Source: Bog-756 sp963776225 (GTDB lineage: Bacteria > Actinomycetota > Acidimicrobiia > Acidimicrobiales > RAAP-2). From it: a stretch of DNA of 64,000 nucleotides. Below the pieces are notes generated by a model. That model worked only from the letters and a program-made list of their open reading frames with translations, was not told the DNA's origin and made no database searches. Where the stretch lies: positions 186,001 to 250,000 of the forward strand of contig CAVZLL010000004.1 of the NCBI GenBank assembly GCA_963776225.1, written 5' to 3'. Within the stretch, counting starts at the first letter, position 1, and every line of letters begins with the position of its first letter. A program made the translations under genes and the position numbers. This document shows, piece after piece, positions 29,034 through 37,225 of the stretch.

Positions 29034-30752
29034 TCAGGTCCCGGTCGGGCTCAGGCGTACCAGCCACATCGGCTGGTAGAAGGTGTCGCTGTCGCCCACG
29101 ACGACGCTGGTCGCCACGTAGTGCGGATCGGCCTGCAGGGTCTGCACGACCCCCTCGCACTTGACCCCGTAGGACTGGTACTGCGGTGCCCAGACCACGA
29201 AGATCTGACGCCCGGCGGCCTGCGACTCCACGTGCTTGGCGAAGGTCAACGGTGACCCGGCACGGACCGCGTCGGCGTAGTCCACCCAGTTCACGAACTC
29301 CGGACCGCTGCCGCGGGGGAAGGTGCTCTGCGCATAGCGGCCGGCGGGGAGGAGACGGTCGACCGCGGGACCCAGCTGGTCGGGGCAGTAGACGACAACA
29401 TCACCCGGCCGCCCGGTCCGGGCGATCGCGGCGGCCACCTGACCGGCCTGGGTCCGGTTGGTCGTGACGTCGGGCACCGAGGCGGCGAGACCGAGGACCA
29501 TCGCCGCGGCGAGGACGCCCACCCGCACCCGCCGGTCCCGGAAGACGGTGAGCCCGAGCGAGACCAGCAGGATGAGCGGGATGAAGACCACCGAGGCGTA
29601 GCGGGCGTCGAACGCGCTCCTGGTGGCGAACCCCCCGATGATGGCCGCGGCCAGCGTCCCGGCGACGATCACCGCGGTCGGCCGGCCGAGGGGCCTGGTC
29701 CGGATGTCCAGGTCGATGTGGCGGCGGTCGGTGGCCAACCCGAACAGCCCGAGCCCGGCCAGGGCGAAGAAGAACAGGGCCAGCGCCCGCCCCTGGCTCG
29801 TGCTCCCCCCTGCGAAGGAGGACACCGCGTTGACCATGGCGGCGAAGGTGGCCGGGGTGGCCCAGGGCGTCCCGGTGTGGAGGGACTGGAAGACGAAGGT
29901 CGGTACCCAGGGGAGGAACGCGAGGCAGCCGACGAGCACCGCGACCGCCGACGCACGCGCCCCGGCCCGCCATTCGGGTCGACCCCGCCATCCCTGCCAC
30001 ACCAGCCAGACCAGTGTGGTGGCCAGGAGGTAGATCGACCAGTAGTGGGTGTAGAGGAGCAGCGCGCTCACCGCGCCGACCGCGATCAGGTTGCCGGCCC
30101 GGGGGCGCCGCAGCGAGCGGTCGAGTGCGAGGAAGCCGAGGACGGTGAGCAGGGCGACCAGCGAGTACATCCGTGCCTCGGTGTCGTAGCGCACGGCGAA
30201 CGGGGAGGTCGCCACCAGGAACATGGCACCCCAGGCCACGGTCCTCCCGCCGAGCCGTTTCCCGGCCAGCCACGCCAGGGGGACGGTGACCACCCCGATG
30301 ACCCCGGAGAGCGAGCGGACGGCGAGATCGGAGGTGCCGAACAGGTCGATCCAGTAGTGGAGGAGCACGTAGTAGAGGGGCGGCGCCCCGTCCCGGCGGA
30401 GGAAGGAGGGCAGCTCGTGGAGGGGAAGGTGGGCGATGTTGACGGTCAGGGCCTCGTCGAGCCAGAGGTCCGAGCGGGTCCAGAACCGGAGCACCAGCGC
30501 GGCGGCGAGGGCGAGCAGCGCACCGATCCGCAGGCAGGCGGTGAGGAGGTGCCCGAAGGGGGCGCCCTCCGGGTCGTCCGTGACGAGCTGGCCGGGTCCG
30601 CGGTCCGGCTCCGTCCGGTCCTCCGGCGTGGTCGCCGGCTCGGCGGCCGGCTCGGCCAGCCCGCTCCGGCGCCCGCCGGCCCGGGCGGGAGCGTCCGCCC
30701 CGGCGTCGGTGACGGGCGCGGGCCCGAGGGGAGGAGCGTCCATGGCTGGCAT
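29034..30752 (-). CDS. GT39-type (ArnT/PMT-like) membrane glycosyltransferase
   Basis: A 572-residue GT-C protein. After a disordered Pro/Ala-rich N-terminus of about 65 residues come a first helix, then RSDLWLDEALTVNIAHLP near residue 95. Its acidic pair after the first helix is the catalytic-loop hallmark of GT39/PMT enzymes. GAPPLYYVLLHYWIDLFG and RYDTEARMYSLVALL, both standard in this family, follow, then about ten more helices and a C-terminal soluble domain. It probably transfers a sugar from a polyprenyl-phosphate donor to a glycan or protein on the outer face. ATG at 30752; a second ATG lies 3 codons in. It diverges from the peptide transporter genes. Confidence 0.83.
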   Translation of the reverse strand: MPAMDAPPLGPAPVTDAGADAPARAGGRRSGLAEPAAEPATTPEDRTEPDRGPGQLVTDDPEGAPFGHLLTACLRIGALLALAAALVLRFWTRSDLWLDEALTVNIAHLPLHELPSFLRRDGAPPLYYVLLHYWIDLFGTSDLAVRSLSGVIGVVTVPLAWLAGKRLGGRTVAWGAMFLVATSPFAVRYDTEARMYSLVALLTVLGFLALDRSLRRPRAGNLIAVGAVSALLLYTHYWSIYLLATTLVWLVWQGWRGRPEWRAGARASAVAVLVGCLAFLPWVPTFVFQSLHTGTPWATPATFAAMVNAVSSFAGGSTSQGRALALFFFALAGLGLFGLATDRRHIDLDIRTRPLGRPTAVIVAGTLAAAIIGGFATRSAFDARYASVVFIPLILLVSLGLTVFRDRRVRVGVLAAAMVLGLAASVPDVTTNRTQAGQVAAAIARTGRPGDVVVYCPDQLGPAVDRLLPAGRYAQSTFPRGSGPEFVNWVDYADAVRAGSPLTFAKHVESQAAGRQIFVVWAPQYQSYGVKCEGVVQTLQADPHYVATSVVVGDSDTFYQPMWLVRLSPTGT

Positions 30753-30801
30753 GGTACCCAGCGTCCCGGTCGCCGCGGGATCTCTCCGATGCTGTGCACC
30801 C

Positions 30802-30851
30802 CTCCCACGGGGAGCAGTAACGTGCGCCACGGCACGCCCACCCCGTGGGAG
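30802..30851. promoter_or_regulatory. Nested inverted repeats in the divergent spacer (GT39 gene / peptide transporter)
   Basis: Two perfect 11-bp arms, CTCCCACGGGG at 30802-30812 and CCCCGTGGGAG at 30841-30851, enclose a 28-nt loop. Inside it a second perfect inverted repeat (CGTGC 30821-30825, GCACG 30832-30836) forms. The element sits 57 nt before the GTG of the solute-binding protein gene, in a 156-bp spacer between divergent genes. It could be an operator or a structured 5' leader. Confidence 0.5.
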
Positions 30852-30908
30852 AGTCCGTGTCGGGGGAGTTGCTGTGACAGGGGAAGCTGCGGCAACCGGG
30901 GGGGCCCG

Positions 30909-32588
30909 GTGACCACGCCGGAAGGGATCAGCCGCCGATCCTTCCTCTCCCGCGGGGCCGCAGCCGGTGGTGCGGTGGTCCTCGGCGGTGCCGCCGGGAG
31001 CGCGCTGGCCGGATGCTCGTCCTCTCCGGGGACCGGTGACTCCTCGCCGAACTCGAAGCCGGGGGTCGGGACCGGGACCCCGGTGCGGGGCGGCTCGCTG
31101 ACCATCGGGATCCCGGCCGACATCGACGGCTTCTACCCCCCCGCCAACCACTGGGACACCAACGGGTTCCTCTACGCCAACGCGGTCTACGACCCGCTCA
31201 TGTACGTCGCCACCGACGGTTCGATCCAGCCCTACCTGGCCCAGTCGCTCACCCCCAACGCGACCTTCGACGTCTGGACCCTCACCCTCCGGCCCGGCAT
31301 CAAGTTCAACGACGGGTCCGACCTGACCGCGGCGGTCATCGTCGCCAACACCGACGCGCTCCGGACCTCCGCGCTCACCTCGATCCCGCTCGAGATCATC
31401 GCCGGCGTCACGGCCACCGGTGACCATACGGTCGTCTTCACCCTCACCGGTCCCGCGGCGCGGTTCCCGGCCGCGCTGGCCGACTCCCAGGCGGCCTACC
31501 CGGTCGGCCAGGCCATGATCGACCAGGCCAACGCCGGGAACAAGACACCCACCCCGATCGGCACCGGGCCGTTCGTGTACGCCGACTGGCAGCCCAACGA
31601 CCACTTCACCGCGACCCGCAACCCGCACTACTGGCGTGCCGGGCTCCCCTACCTCGACCAGATCACCTTCAAGCCCATTCCGGACACGACCCAGCGCGAG
31701 GCGACGCTCACCACCGGTGCGGTCGACCTGATCATCTCGACCGACCCGGGGACCATCAAGCGCTTCTCCGGACAGTCCACCTACCAGCTGGTCGACTCGC
31801 GGACCGGTGTCATCGGCGAGCCCACCCTCGGCTTCATCATGCTCAACACCGCGGTGCCACCCACCGACGACCTGCGGGTGCGCCAGGCGCTGGCCAAGGG
31901 GACCAACCAGGCCGCGGTCCAGTACATCTTCGACTACGGCTTCGGCCGGCCGGTCAACGGACTCTTCCTCCCCGGATCGCAGTACTACGGCGCGACCGGC
32001 TTCCCGACCTTCGATCCCTCCGCCGCGAAGGCGCTGGTCGCCGCCTACAAGGCCGAGCACGGCACGCCCGTCATCGAGCTCCAGACGATCACCGACCCGC
32101 TCCTCGCCAGGATCGTCCAGGTCCTCCAGCAGATGTGGACGGAGGTCGGCTTCGAAGTCCACCTCGCCACCCTGGAGCAGGCGAAGCTCCTCGACAACTT
32201 CATCTTCGGCACCTACCAGGCCGGCACCATCTACCAGTTCGGCACCATCGATCCCGACCTCAACTACTGGTGGTTCAGCTCGAAGACCGCCGGACCGGTG
32301 GGGTCGGTCGGCCTCAACTTCGCACGGAACAAGGACCCCCTGATCGACGCCGCGATCGCCACGGGGCGGGCCAGCAACGACCCGGCGGTCCGGGTCCCCG
32401 CCTACCGGACCCTCAACACCCGCCTGGCCAAGGACCTCCCGTACATCTGGCTCTCCCAGTACTTCTTCAGCGCGGTCGCCGCCGACCGGGTCCAGAACTT
32501 CAACAACCTGGTCCTGCCGAACGGCATGGCCGGCTACTCCTTCAACGAGGGCATCATCTTCCCGACCCAGATCTGGCTGGGCGGGTAA
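30909..32588 (+). CDS. Tat-exported lipoprotein, peptide-type ABC solute-binding protein
   Basis: A 559-residue SBP_bac_5 (DppA/OppA) protein. The N-terminus reads ISRRSFLSRGAAAGGAV, a twin-arginine signal, and runs to the lipobox LAGC at Cys36, so the protein is predicted to be folded before export and then lipid-anchored. The ligand domain begins with GGSLTIGIPADIDGFYP and includes NPHYWRAGLPYLDQITF. The GTG at 30909 places the twin arginines at residues 9-10. It is the first gene of a five-gene peptide/opine/nickel-type ABC operon and is followed after 28 nt by the permease gene. Confidence 0.92.
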   Translation: MTTPEGISRRSFLSRGAAAGGAVVLGGAAGSALAGCSSSPGTGDSSPNSKPGVGTGTPVRGGSLTIGIPADIDGFYPPANHWDTNGFLYANAVYDPLMYVATDGSIQPYLAQSLTPNATFDVWTLTLRPGIKFNDGSDLTAAVIVANTDALRTSALTSIPLEIIAGVTATGDHTVVFTLTGPAARFPAALADSQAAYPVGQAMIDQANAGNKTPTPIGTGPFVYADWQPNDHFTATRNPHYWRAGLPYLDQITFKPIPDTTQREATLTTGAVDLIISTDPGTIKRFSGQSTYQLVDSRTGVIGEPTLGFIMLNTAVPPTDDLRVRQALAKGTNQAAVQYIFDYGFGRPVNGLFLPGSQYYGATGFPTFDPSAAKALVAAYKAEHGTPVIELQTITDPLLARIVQVLQQMWTEVGFEVHLATLEQAKLLDNFIFGTYQAGTIYQFGTIDPDLNYWWFSSKTAGPVGSVGLNFARNKDPLIDAAIATGRASNDPAVRVPAYRTLNTRLAKDLPYIWLSQYFFSAVAADRVQNFNNLVLPNGMAGYSFNEGIIFPTQIWLGG

Positions 32589-32616
32589 CGGTTCCGGTCA
32601 CCAGGCGCAGCGCACC

Positions 32617-33561
32617 GTGCTCAAGTACTTCATCAGACGGCTGATCCAGCTGCTGGTCGTGGCGTTCGTCATCTCCGTCCTGGCCTTCCTGCTGGTCCAT
32701 CTGCTGCCGGGCGATCCGACGATCACCATCCTCGGCGCCAACGACACCGCCCACAACCGGGCGTTGCTGCTCCACCAGCTCGGCCTCAACAAGCCCCTCT
32801 GGCAGCAGTACACGACCTGGCTCGGCGCGGTCTTCCACGGAAATCTCGGGCAGTCCTACCTCGACCACGAGTCGGTGACCCACATCGTGGCGACCGGCGC
32901 CCCGATCGACATCGAGCTCATCGTGATCTCCCAGGTCATCGCCTTCGCAGTGGCCATCCCGCTCGCCCTGATCACCTCGCGCCGGCCGAACCGTCCCTTC
33001 GACAACGTCGCCACGACCGGGACCTTCGGGCTGCTCGCCCTGCCCCCCTTCGTCATCGCCCCGATCCTGGTGGCCATCTTCGCGGTCGGGTTGCACTGGT
33101 TCCCGGCCACCGGGTACGTGCCACTGACCCAGAACCCGGCGACCAACCTGCACGACATGATCCTCCCCTCGCTCTGCATCACGGCGGGATCGATCGCGGT
33201 CTACTACCGGTTGCTGCGCTCCGACCTGATCAGCACCCTGCAGGAGGACTTCATCACCATGGCCCGCTCCAAGGGGCTCTCCAACTCGCGCATCATGTGG
33301 CGCCACGCGTTCCGCCCCTCGACCTTCTCGCTGCTCGCCGCGGCAGGGGTCAACATCGGTGCGCTCATCGCCGGCACGTTCGTCGTCGAGTACCTGTTCG
33401 CCCTGAGCGGTCTCGGGTTCGCCCTGGTCCAGGCGGTCAACCAGCGCGACTACCTGGTGATCCAGGGCATCTCCCTGGTCGTGGCCATCGCCTACGTGAT
33501 CCTGCAATTCATCATCGACTTCCTCTTCACGGTGGTCGACCCACGGGTCGTGCGGGAGTGA
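32617..33561 (+). CDS. Peptide ABC transporter permease, OppB/DppB type
   Basis: A 314-residue inner-membrane permease with six helices. The first helix lies at residues 9-30 (IQLLVVAFVISVLAFLLVHL) and is followed by the LPGDP motif typical of OppB/DppB. The EAA loop that contacts the ATPase is MARSKGLSNSRIMWRHAFR near 210. A GTG start is used (VLKYFIRRLIQ). The next gene begins 3 nt after its stop. Confidence 0.92.
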   Translation: MLKYFIRRLIQLLVVAFVISVLAFLLVHLLPGDPTITILGANDTAHNRALLLHQLGLNKPLWQQYTTWLGAVFHGNLGQSYLDHESVTHIVATGAPIDIELIVISQVIAFAVAIPLALITSRRPNRPFDNVATTGTFGLLALPPFVIAPILVAIFAVGLHWFPATGYVPLTQNPATNLHDMILPSLCITAGSIAVYYRLLRSDLISTLQEDFITMARSKGLSNSRIMWRHAFRPSTFSLLAAAGVNIGALIAGTFVVEYLFALSGLGFALVQAVNQRDYLVIQGISLVVAIAYVILQFIIDFLFTVVDPRVVRE

Positions 33562-33564
33562 TCG

Positions 33565-34524
33565 ATGGCTGACGACCGCGAGCTCCAGTCCACCCACGCA
33601 ACCGCACAGCTCCTGAGCAACCGCTTCCCCGGGCAGGCGGCCGACGACGAGCTGGTCGTCTCCCGCCAGAGCGAGCACCTCGACAGCGAGGACATCCTGC
33701 TCGCCGAGCCGATGGGGTTCCTGTTCTGGGTGGCCGTCGGGTGGGTCGCCCTGGTGGTGGTCTCGGCCGTCCTGGCCAACGTCCTGCCGCTCCAGAACCC
33801 GGACTTCCAGAACTACACCCAGCTCAACCAGGGACCCAGCATCCACCACCTGCTGGGCACCGACGACCTCGGCCGGGACCTGCTGGCCCGGCTGGTCTTC
33901 GGGGCACGGGTCTCCCTCATCGTGGGTTTCGCCGCGGTGGCCATCGGCCTGCTGGTGGGAGGGACCTCCGGGCTCGTCTCGGGGTACCGGGGTGGCACCC
34001 TCGACGTCAGCCTCAACGCGGTGTCCTTCATCCTCCTGGCGTTCCCGGCGATCGTGGCGGTGATCGCCATCGTCGCGTTCTGGGGGCAGTCGCTGTTCAA
34101 GATCACCATCATCCTCGGGGTGGCGACCATCCCCATCATGTTCCGGGTGGTGCGCGCCTCGAGCCTCTCCTTCGCCAACCGCGACTTCGTGATCGCGGCC
34201 AAGACCATCGGGGCGACGACACCGCGGATCCTCTTCCGCGAGATCCTCCCGAACGTGGTACCGGTCGCGGTCACCTTCGGACTGATCACGGTCGCCGCGG
34301 TGATCGTGATCGAGGGGACCCTCGCCTTCCTCGGGCTCTCGGTCGCGCTGCCGACTCCGTCGTGGGGGAACCTCATCTACGCCGGGACCGCGAACGGCAA
34401 CCTGAGCGCCAACCCGTACATCATGCTGTGGCCGGCCCTCTCCATGTTCCTGCTGCTGCTCTCGATCAACCTCATCGGGGACCGCCTGCGCCAGCGGTTC
34501 GACATCCGGGAGGGTCTGCTGTGA
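33565..34524 (+). CDS. Peptide ABC transporter permease, OppC/DppC type
   Basis: A 319-residue permease. About 45 extra polar residues precede the first helix (MGFLFWVAVGWVALVVVSAV). The OppC signature HHLLGTDDLGRDLLARLVFG lies near residue 95. The EAA loop IAAKTIGATTPRILFREIL is near 210 and LAFLGLSVALPTPSWGNLI near 255. It overlaps the downstream ATPase start (GTGA) by 4 nt, so the operon is tightly coupled. Confidence 0.92.
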   Translation: MADDRELQSTHATAQLLSNRFPGQAADDELVVSRQSEHLDSEDILLAEPMGFLFWVAVGWVALVVVSAVLANVLPLQNPDFQNYTQLNQGPSIHHLLGTDDLGRDLLARLVFGARVSLIVGFAAVAIGLLVGGTSGLVSGYRGGTLDVSLNAVSFILLAFPAIVAVIAIVAFWGQSLFKITIILGVATIPIMFRVVRASSLSFANRDFVIAAKTIGATTPRILFREILPNVVPVAVTFGLITVAAVIVIEGTLAFLGLSVALPTPSWGNLIYAGTANGNLSANPYIMLWPALSMFLLLLSINLIGDRLRQRFDIREGLL

Positions 34525-35693
34525 TCGGCCTGCGCCGCCGGGCGCGCCGCGCGGCGGAACCCGAGTTCCGCGACGTCGGAGAGCAGATCGACCCGCTGCT
34601 CGTCGTGGAGGATCTCCGCACCGCCTTCCGCACCGGGAGGGGCACGGTACGGGCCGTCGACGGGGTCTCCTTCGAGGTCGATTCGGGACGGACGTTGGGG
34701 ATCGTCGGCGAGTCGGGCTCGGGCAAGACGGTGCTCTCCCGCTCGATCATGGGCCTCCTCCCCCAACGCGACGTCATCCGCAGCGGGACGGTGCACTTCG
34801 CCGGTCACGAGCTCACCGCCATGGGCCAGGCCGAGCTGCGCCAGGTGTGGGGCGCCGAGATGAGCATGATCTTCCAGGACCCCATGACCGCCCTCAATCC
34901 GGTCAAGCGGGTCGGCGTACAGATCACCGAGTCGCTCCTCCTCCACCTGGACATGGACCGGAAGGAGGCCCGGGCGACCGCGATCGAGCTCCTGCGCTCG
35001 GTCGGGATCCCCTCACCGGAGGAACGGGTCCGCTGGTACCCCTTCCAGCTGTCGGGCGGCATGCGCCAGCGGGTCATGATCGCCATCGCGCTCGCCTGCG
35101 CCCCGCGCCTGGTCCTGGCCGACGAGCCCACGACCGGTCTCGACGTGACGGTGCAGGCCCAGATCCTCGACCTGCTCGCAGATCTCCAGCACGAGCGCCA
35201 CATGGCGGTGATCCTGGTCACCCACGACCTCGGGGTCGTGGCCAACCGGGCCGACGACATCCTCGTCATGTACGCCGGGCAGATCGTCGAGCGGGCACCG
35301 ACCCGCACCTTGTTCACCGAGACCCGCATGCCCTACACGCGGGCGCTGATGGACTCGATCCCCAAGCTGGCCGGGGCGAGCGGTGCCCGCCTCACCGCCA
35401 TCCCCGGCCGCCCTCCCGACCTCATCCACCCCCCCGCAGGGTGCCGCTTCGCCCCGCGGTGCCCCTATGCGCGGGACAAGTGCCGCGAGTCGGCGCCTCC
35501 GCTCCGCACCGCAGGTTCGACCGATCACCTCTTCGCCTGCTGGTTCCCGCTGGTCAACGGGGTCTCCACCGCTCCACCGGAGGACAGCGACGCCACCGTG
35601 CCCGTTGCCGGCACAGGAGCGGCCGGCACAGGAGCGGCCCGGACCACGACGGCGCTGCCCGCGACCGACCCCGCCGCGGAGGCCGGCGGGTGA
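34521..35693 (+). CDS. Peptide ABC transporter ATPase, OppD/DppD type
   Basis: A 390-residue ABC ATPase. Walker A GESGSGKTV lies near residue 70, the Q-loop in MSMIFQDPMTALNPVKRVG, the signature LSGGMRQRVMIAIALA near 178, Walker B LVLADEPTTGLD, and the H-loop VTHDLG. The C-terminal oligopeptide/dipeptide transporter domain carries PPAGCRFAPRCPYARDKC, whose Cys residues bind an iron-sulfur cluster in some homologues. A 50-residue Ala/Thr-rich tail follows. GTG at 34521 overlaps the permease stop, and its own stop overlaps the next GTG. Confidence 0.92.
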   Translation: MIGLRRRARRAAEPEFRDVGEQIDPLLVVEDLRTAFRTGRGTVRAVDGVSFEVDSGRTLGIVGESGSGKTVLSRSIMGLLPQRDVIRSGTVHFAGHELTAMGQAELRQVWGAEMSMIFQDPMTALNPVKRVGVQITESLLLHLDMDRKEARATAIELLRSVGIPSPEERVRWYPFQLSGGMRQRVMIAIALACAPRLVLADEPTTGLDVTVQAQILDLLADLQHERHMAVILVTHDLGVVANRADDILVMYAGQIVERAPTRTLFTETRMPYTRALMDSIPKLAGASGARLTAIPGRPPDLIHPPAGCRFAPRCPYARDKCRESAPPLRTAGSTDHLFACWFPLVNGVSTAPPEDSDATVPVAGTGAAGTGAARTTTALPATDPAAEAGG

Positions 35694-36756
35694 GCGAACC
35701 GACCGGCACGCCCGGCACGACCGGTAACGGCACCGGCCCCGACGGCGACCAGACCGTCCTCGACGTCCGCGACCTGGTGGTCGAATTCCGGAGCGGACGG
35801 CAACGGGTCCAGGCGGTGTCGGGGGTCACCTTCCAGGTGCGCCGGGGCGAGACGCTGGGGCTGGTCGGGGAGTCCGGGTGCGGGAAGTCCACCACCGGCC
35901 GGACCCTGGTCCAGGTCCAGCGTCCCACCTCGGGGCGGGTCGACCTATCTCGGGCAGGACCTCGGCGCACTGTCCGGACGCAGCCTGCGCGCGGTGCGGA
36001 CCAAGATCCAGATGATCTTCCAGGACCCGATCTCGTCGCTCAACCCACGGCGGCGGGTCAAGGACATCGTGGCGGAGCCCCTGGTCATCTGGAAACGCGG
36101 CTCGAAGGAGGAACGGGCGGCCAAGGTCCGCGAGATGCTCGAGGCCGTCGGGATCGATCCGGACACCGCAGGCGACCGTCGCCCCCAGGAGTTCTCCGGC
36201 GGGCAGTGCCAGAGGATCAGCATCGCCCGGGCCCTCATGGCCGAGCCCGACCTGCTCATCTGCGACGAGCCGGTCTCCGCGCTCGACGTCTCGGTCCAGG
36301 CCCAGATCCTCAACCTCCTCGCGGACCTCAAGACAGACGTTCGGCCTCACCATGGTCTTCATCGCCCACGACCTGGCCGTGGTCAAGAACGTGAGCGACC
36401 GGGTGGCGGTGATGTACCTCGGCAAGCTGGTCGAGGTGGCGGGCTCCGACGATCTCTACCGCTCGGCCGCGCACCCCTACACCGAGGCACTGCTCGCGTC
36501 GATCCCCGAACCGGACCCCGACCGCACATCGGACCATCGGGCCCTCAGCGGGGAGCTGCCGTCCCCGCTCGACCCCCCCTCGGGCTGCCGCTTCCGGACC
36601 CGCTGCCCCTACGCGCAGGACCGCTGCGCTTCGGAGGAGCCCCTGCTGCGCGAGGTCGCCCCCGGCCACCAGGTGGCCTGCCACTTCCCGTTGCAGGGTG
36701 ATCCGGCACCGGAGCCGGCACCGGAGCCGGCCGCGTCGAACGCCACGCCGGGGTGA
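35690..36756 (+). CDS. Peptide ABC transporter ATPase, OppF/DppF type (two apparent frameshifts)
   Basis: This is the second ATPase of the transporter, in three frames. Residues from GTG 35690 read TVLDVRDLVVEF and Walker A GESGCGKSTTGRTL. The frame breaks near 35940, where TYLGQDLGALSGRSLRAVR continues one frame over. That frame carries the Q-loop MIFQDPISSLNPRRRV, signature FSGGQCQRISIARAL and Walker B LLICDEPVSALD. It breaks again near 36335, where FGLTMVFIAHDLAVV and the C-terminal PPSGCRFRTRCPYAQDRC continue in a third frame. All domains are present in order, so either two single-base sequence errors or a recently inactivated gene is possible. It ends with an Ala/Pro/Glu repeat tail. Confidence 0.85.
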
Positions 36757-36769
36757 GCCGGGCGAGTGG

Positions 36770-37175
36770 TCAGGAGCGGACGAGCTCGACCACCGGGATG
36801 ACCCGGTCGGTCTTCTCCTGGTACTCGGCGAACCCCGGCATGCGCTCGGCCTGGCGCGCGTAGATCTCGGTCACGCCGCGTGCCGGTCACCGGCACGGCG
36901 GTCGCCTCGAAGCGGTCGTCGCCGAGTTCGACGCCGACAACAGGGTTTGCCACCAGGTTGTGGTACCAGGCCGGGTTGGTCGGCTCCCCGGCGTGGGAGG
37001 CGAACACGTAGAGGTGTCCGTCCTCCTCCAGGGACGCCAGTGGGTTGGTCCGGGGCTCGCCGCTCCTGGCACCGGTCGTGGTGAGCAGCACCAGGGATGC
37101 CCCCTCGAACGGGCCCGCGACCCTGCCGTGATTCAGGCGGAATTCCTCGATGATGCGAGCGTTGAAGTCGCTCAC
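36770..37175 (-). CDS. Deazaflavin (F420)-dependent nitroreductase family protein (one apparent frameshift)
   Basis: A small (about 135-residue) split-beta-barrel protein of the F420H2-dependent Ddn/FGD-type reductase family. The start MSDFNARIIEEFRLNHGRV leads into VLLTTTGARSGEPRTNPLA, the family motif that binds the deazaflavin phosphate, and ASHAGEPTNPAWYHNLVANP. The frame breaks after AVPVTG near 36885. The C-terminal YARQAERMPGFAEYQEK and VIPVVELVRS segment continues one frame over to the stop at 36770. The span is 406 nt, one over a multiple of three. Convergent with the peptide transporter, whose last gene ends 13 nt away. Confidence 0.82.
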
Positions 37176-37225
37176 TGCGAGCGGCGCGGGCCGGGCGAGG
37201 CGGCCCGGATCGGCCCGCTCACCGC

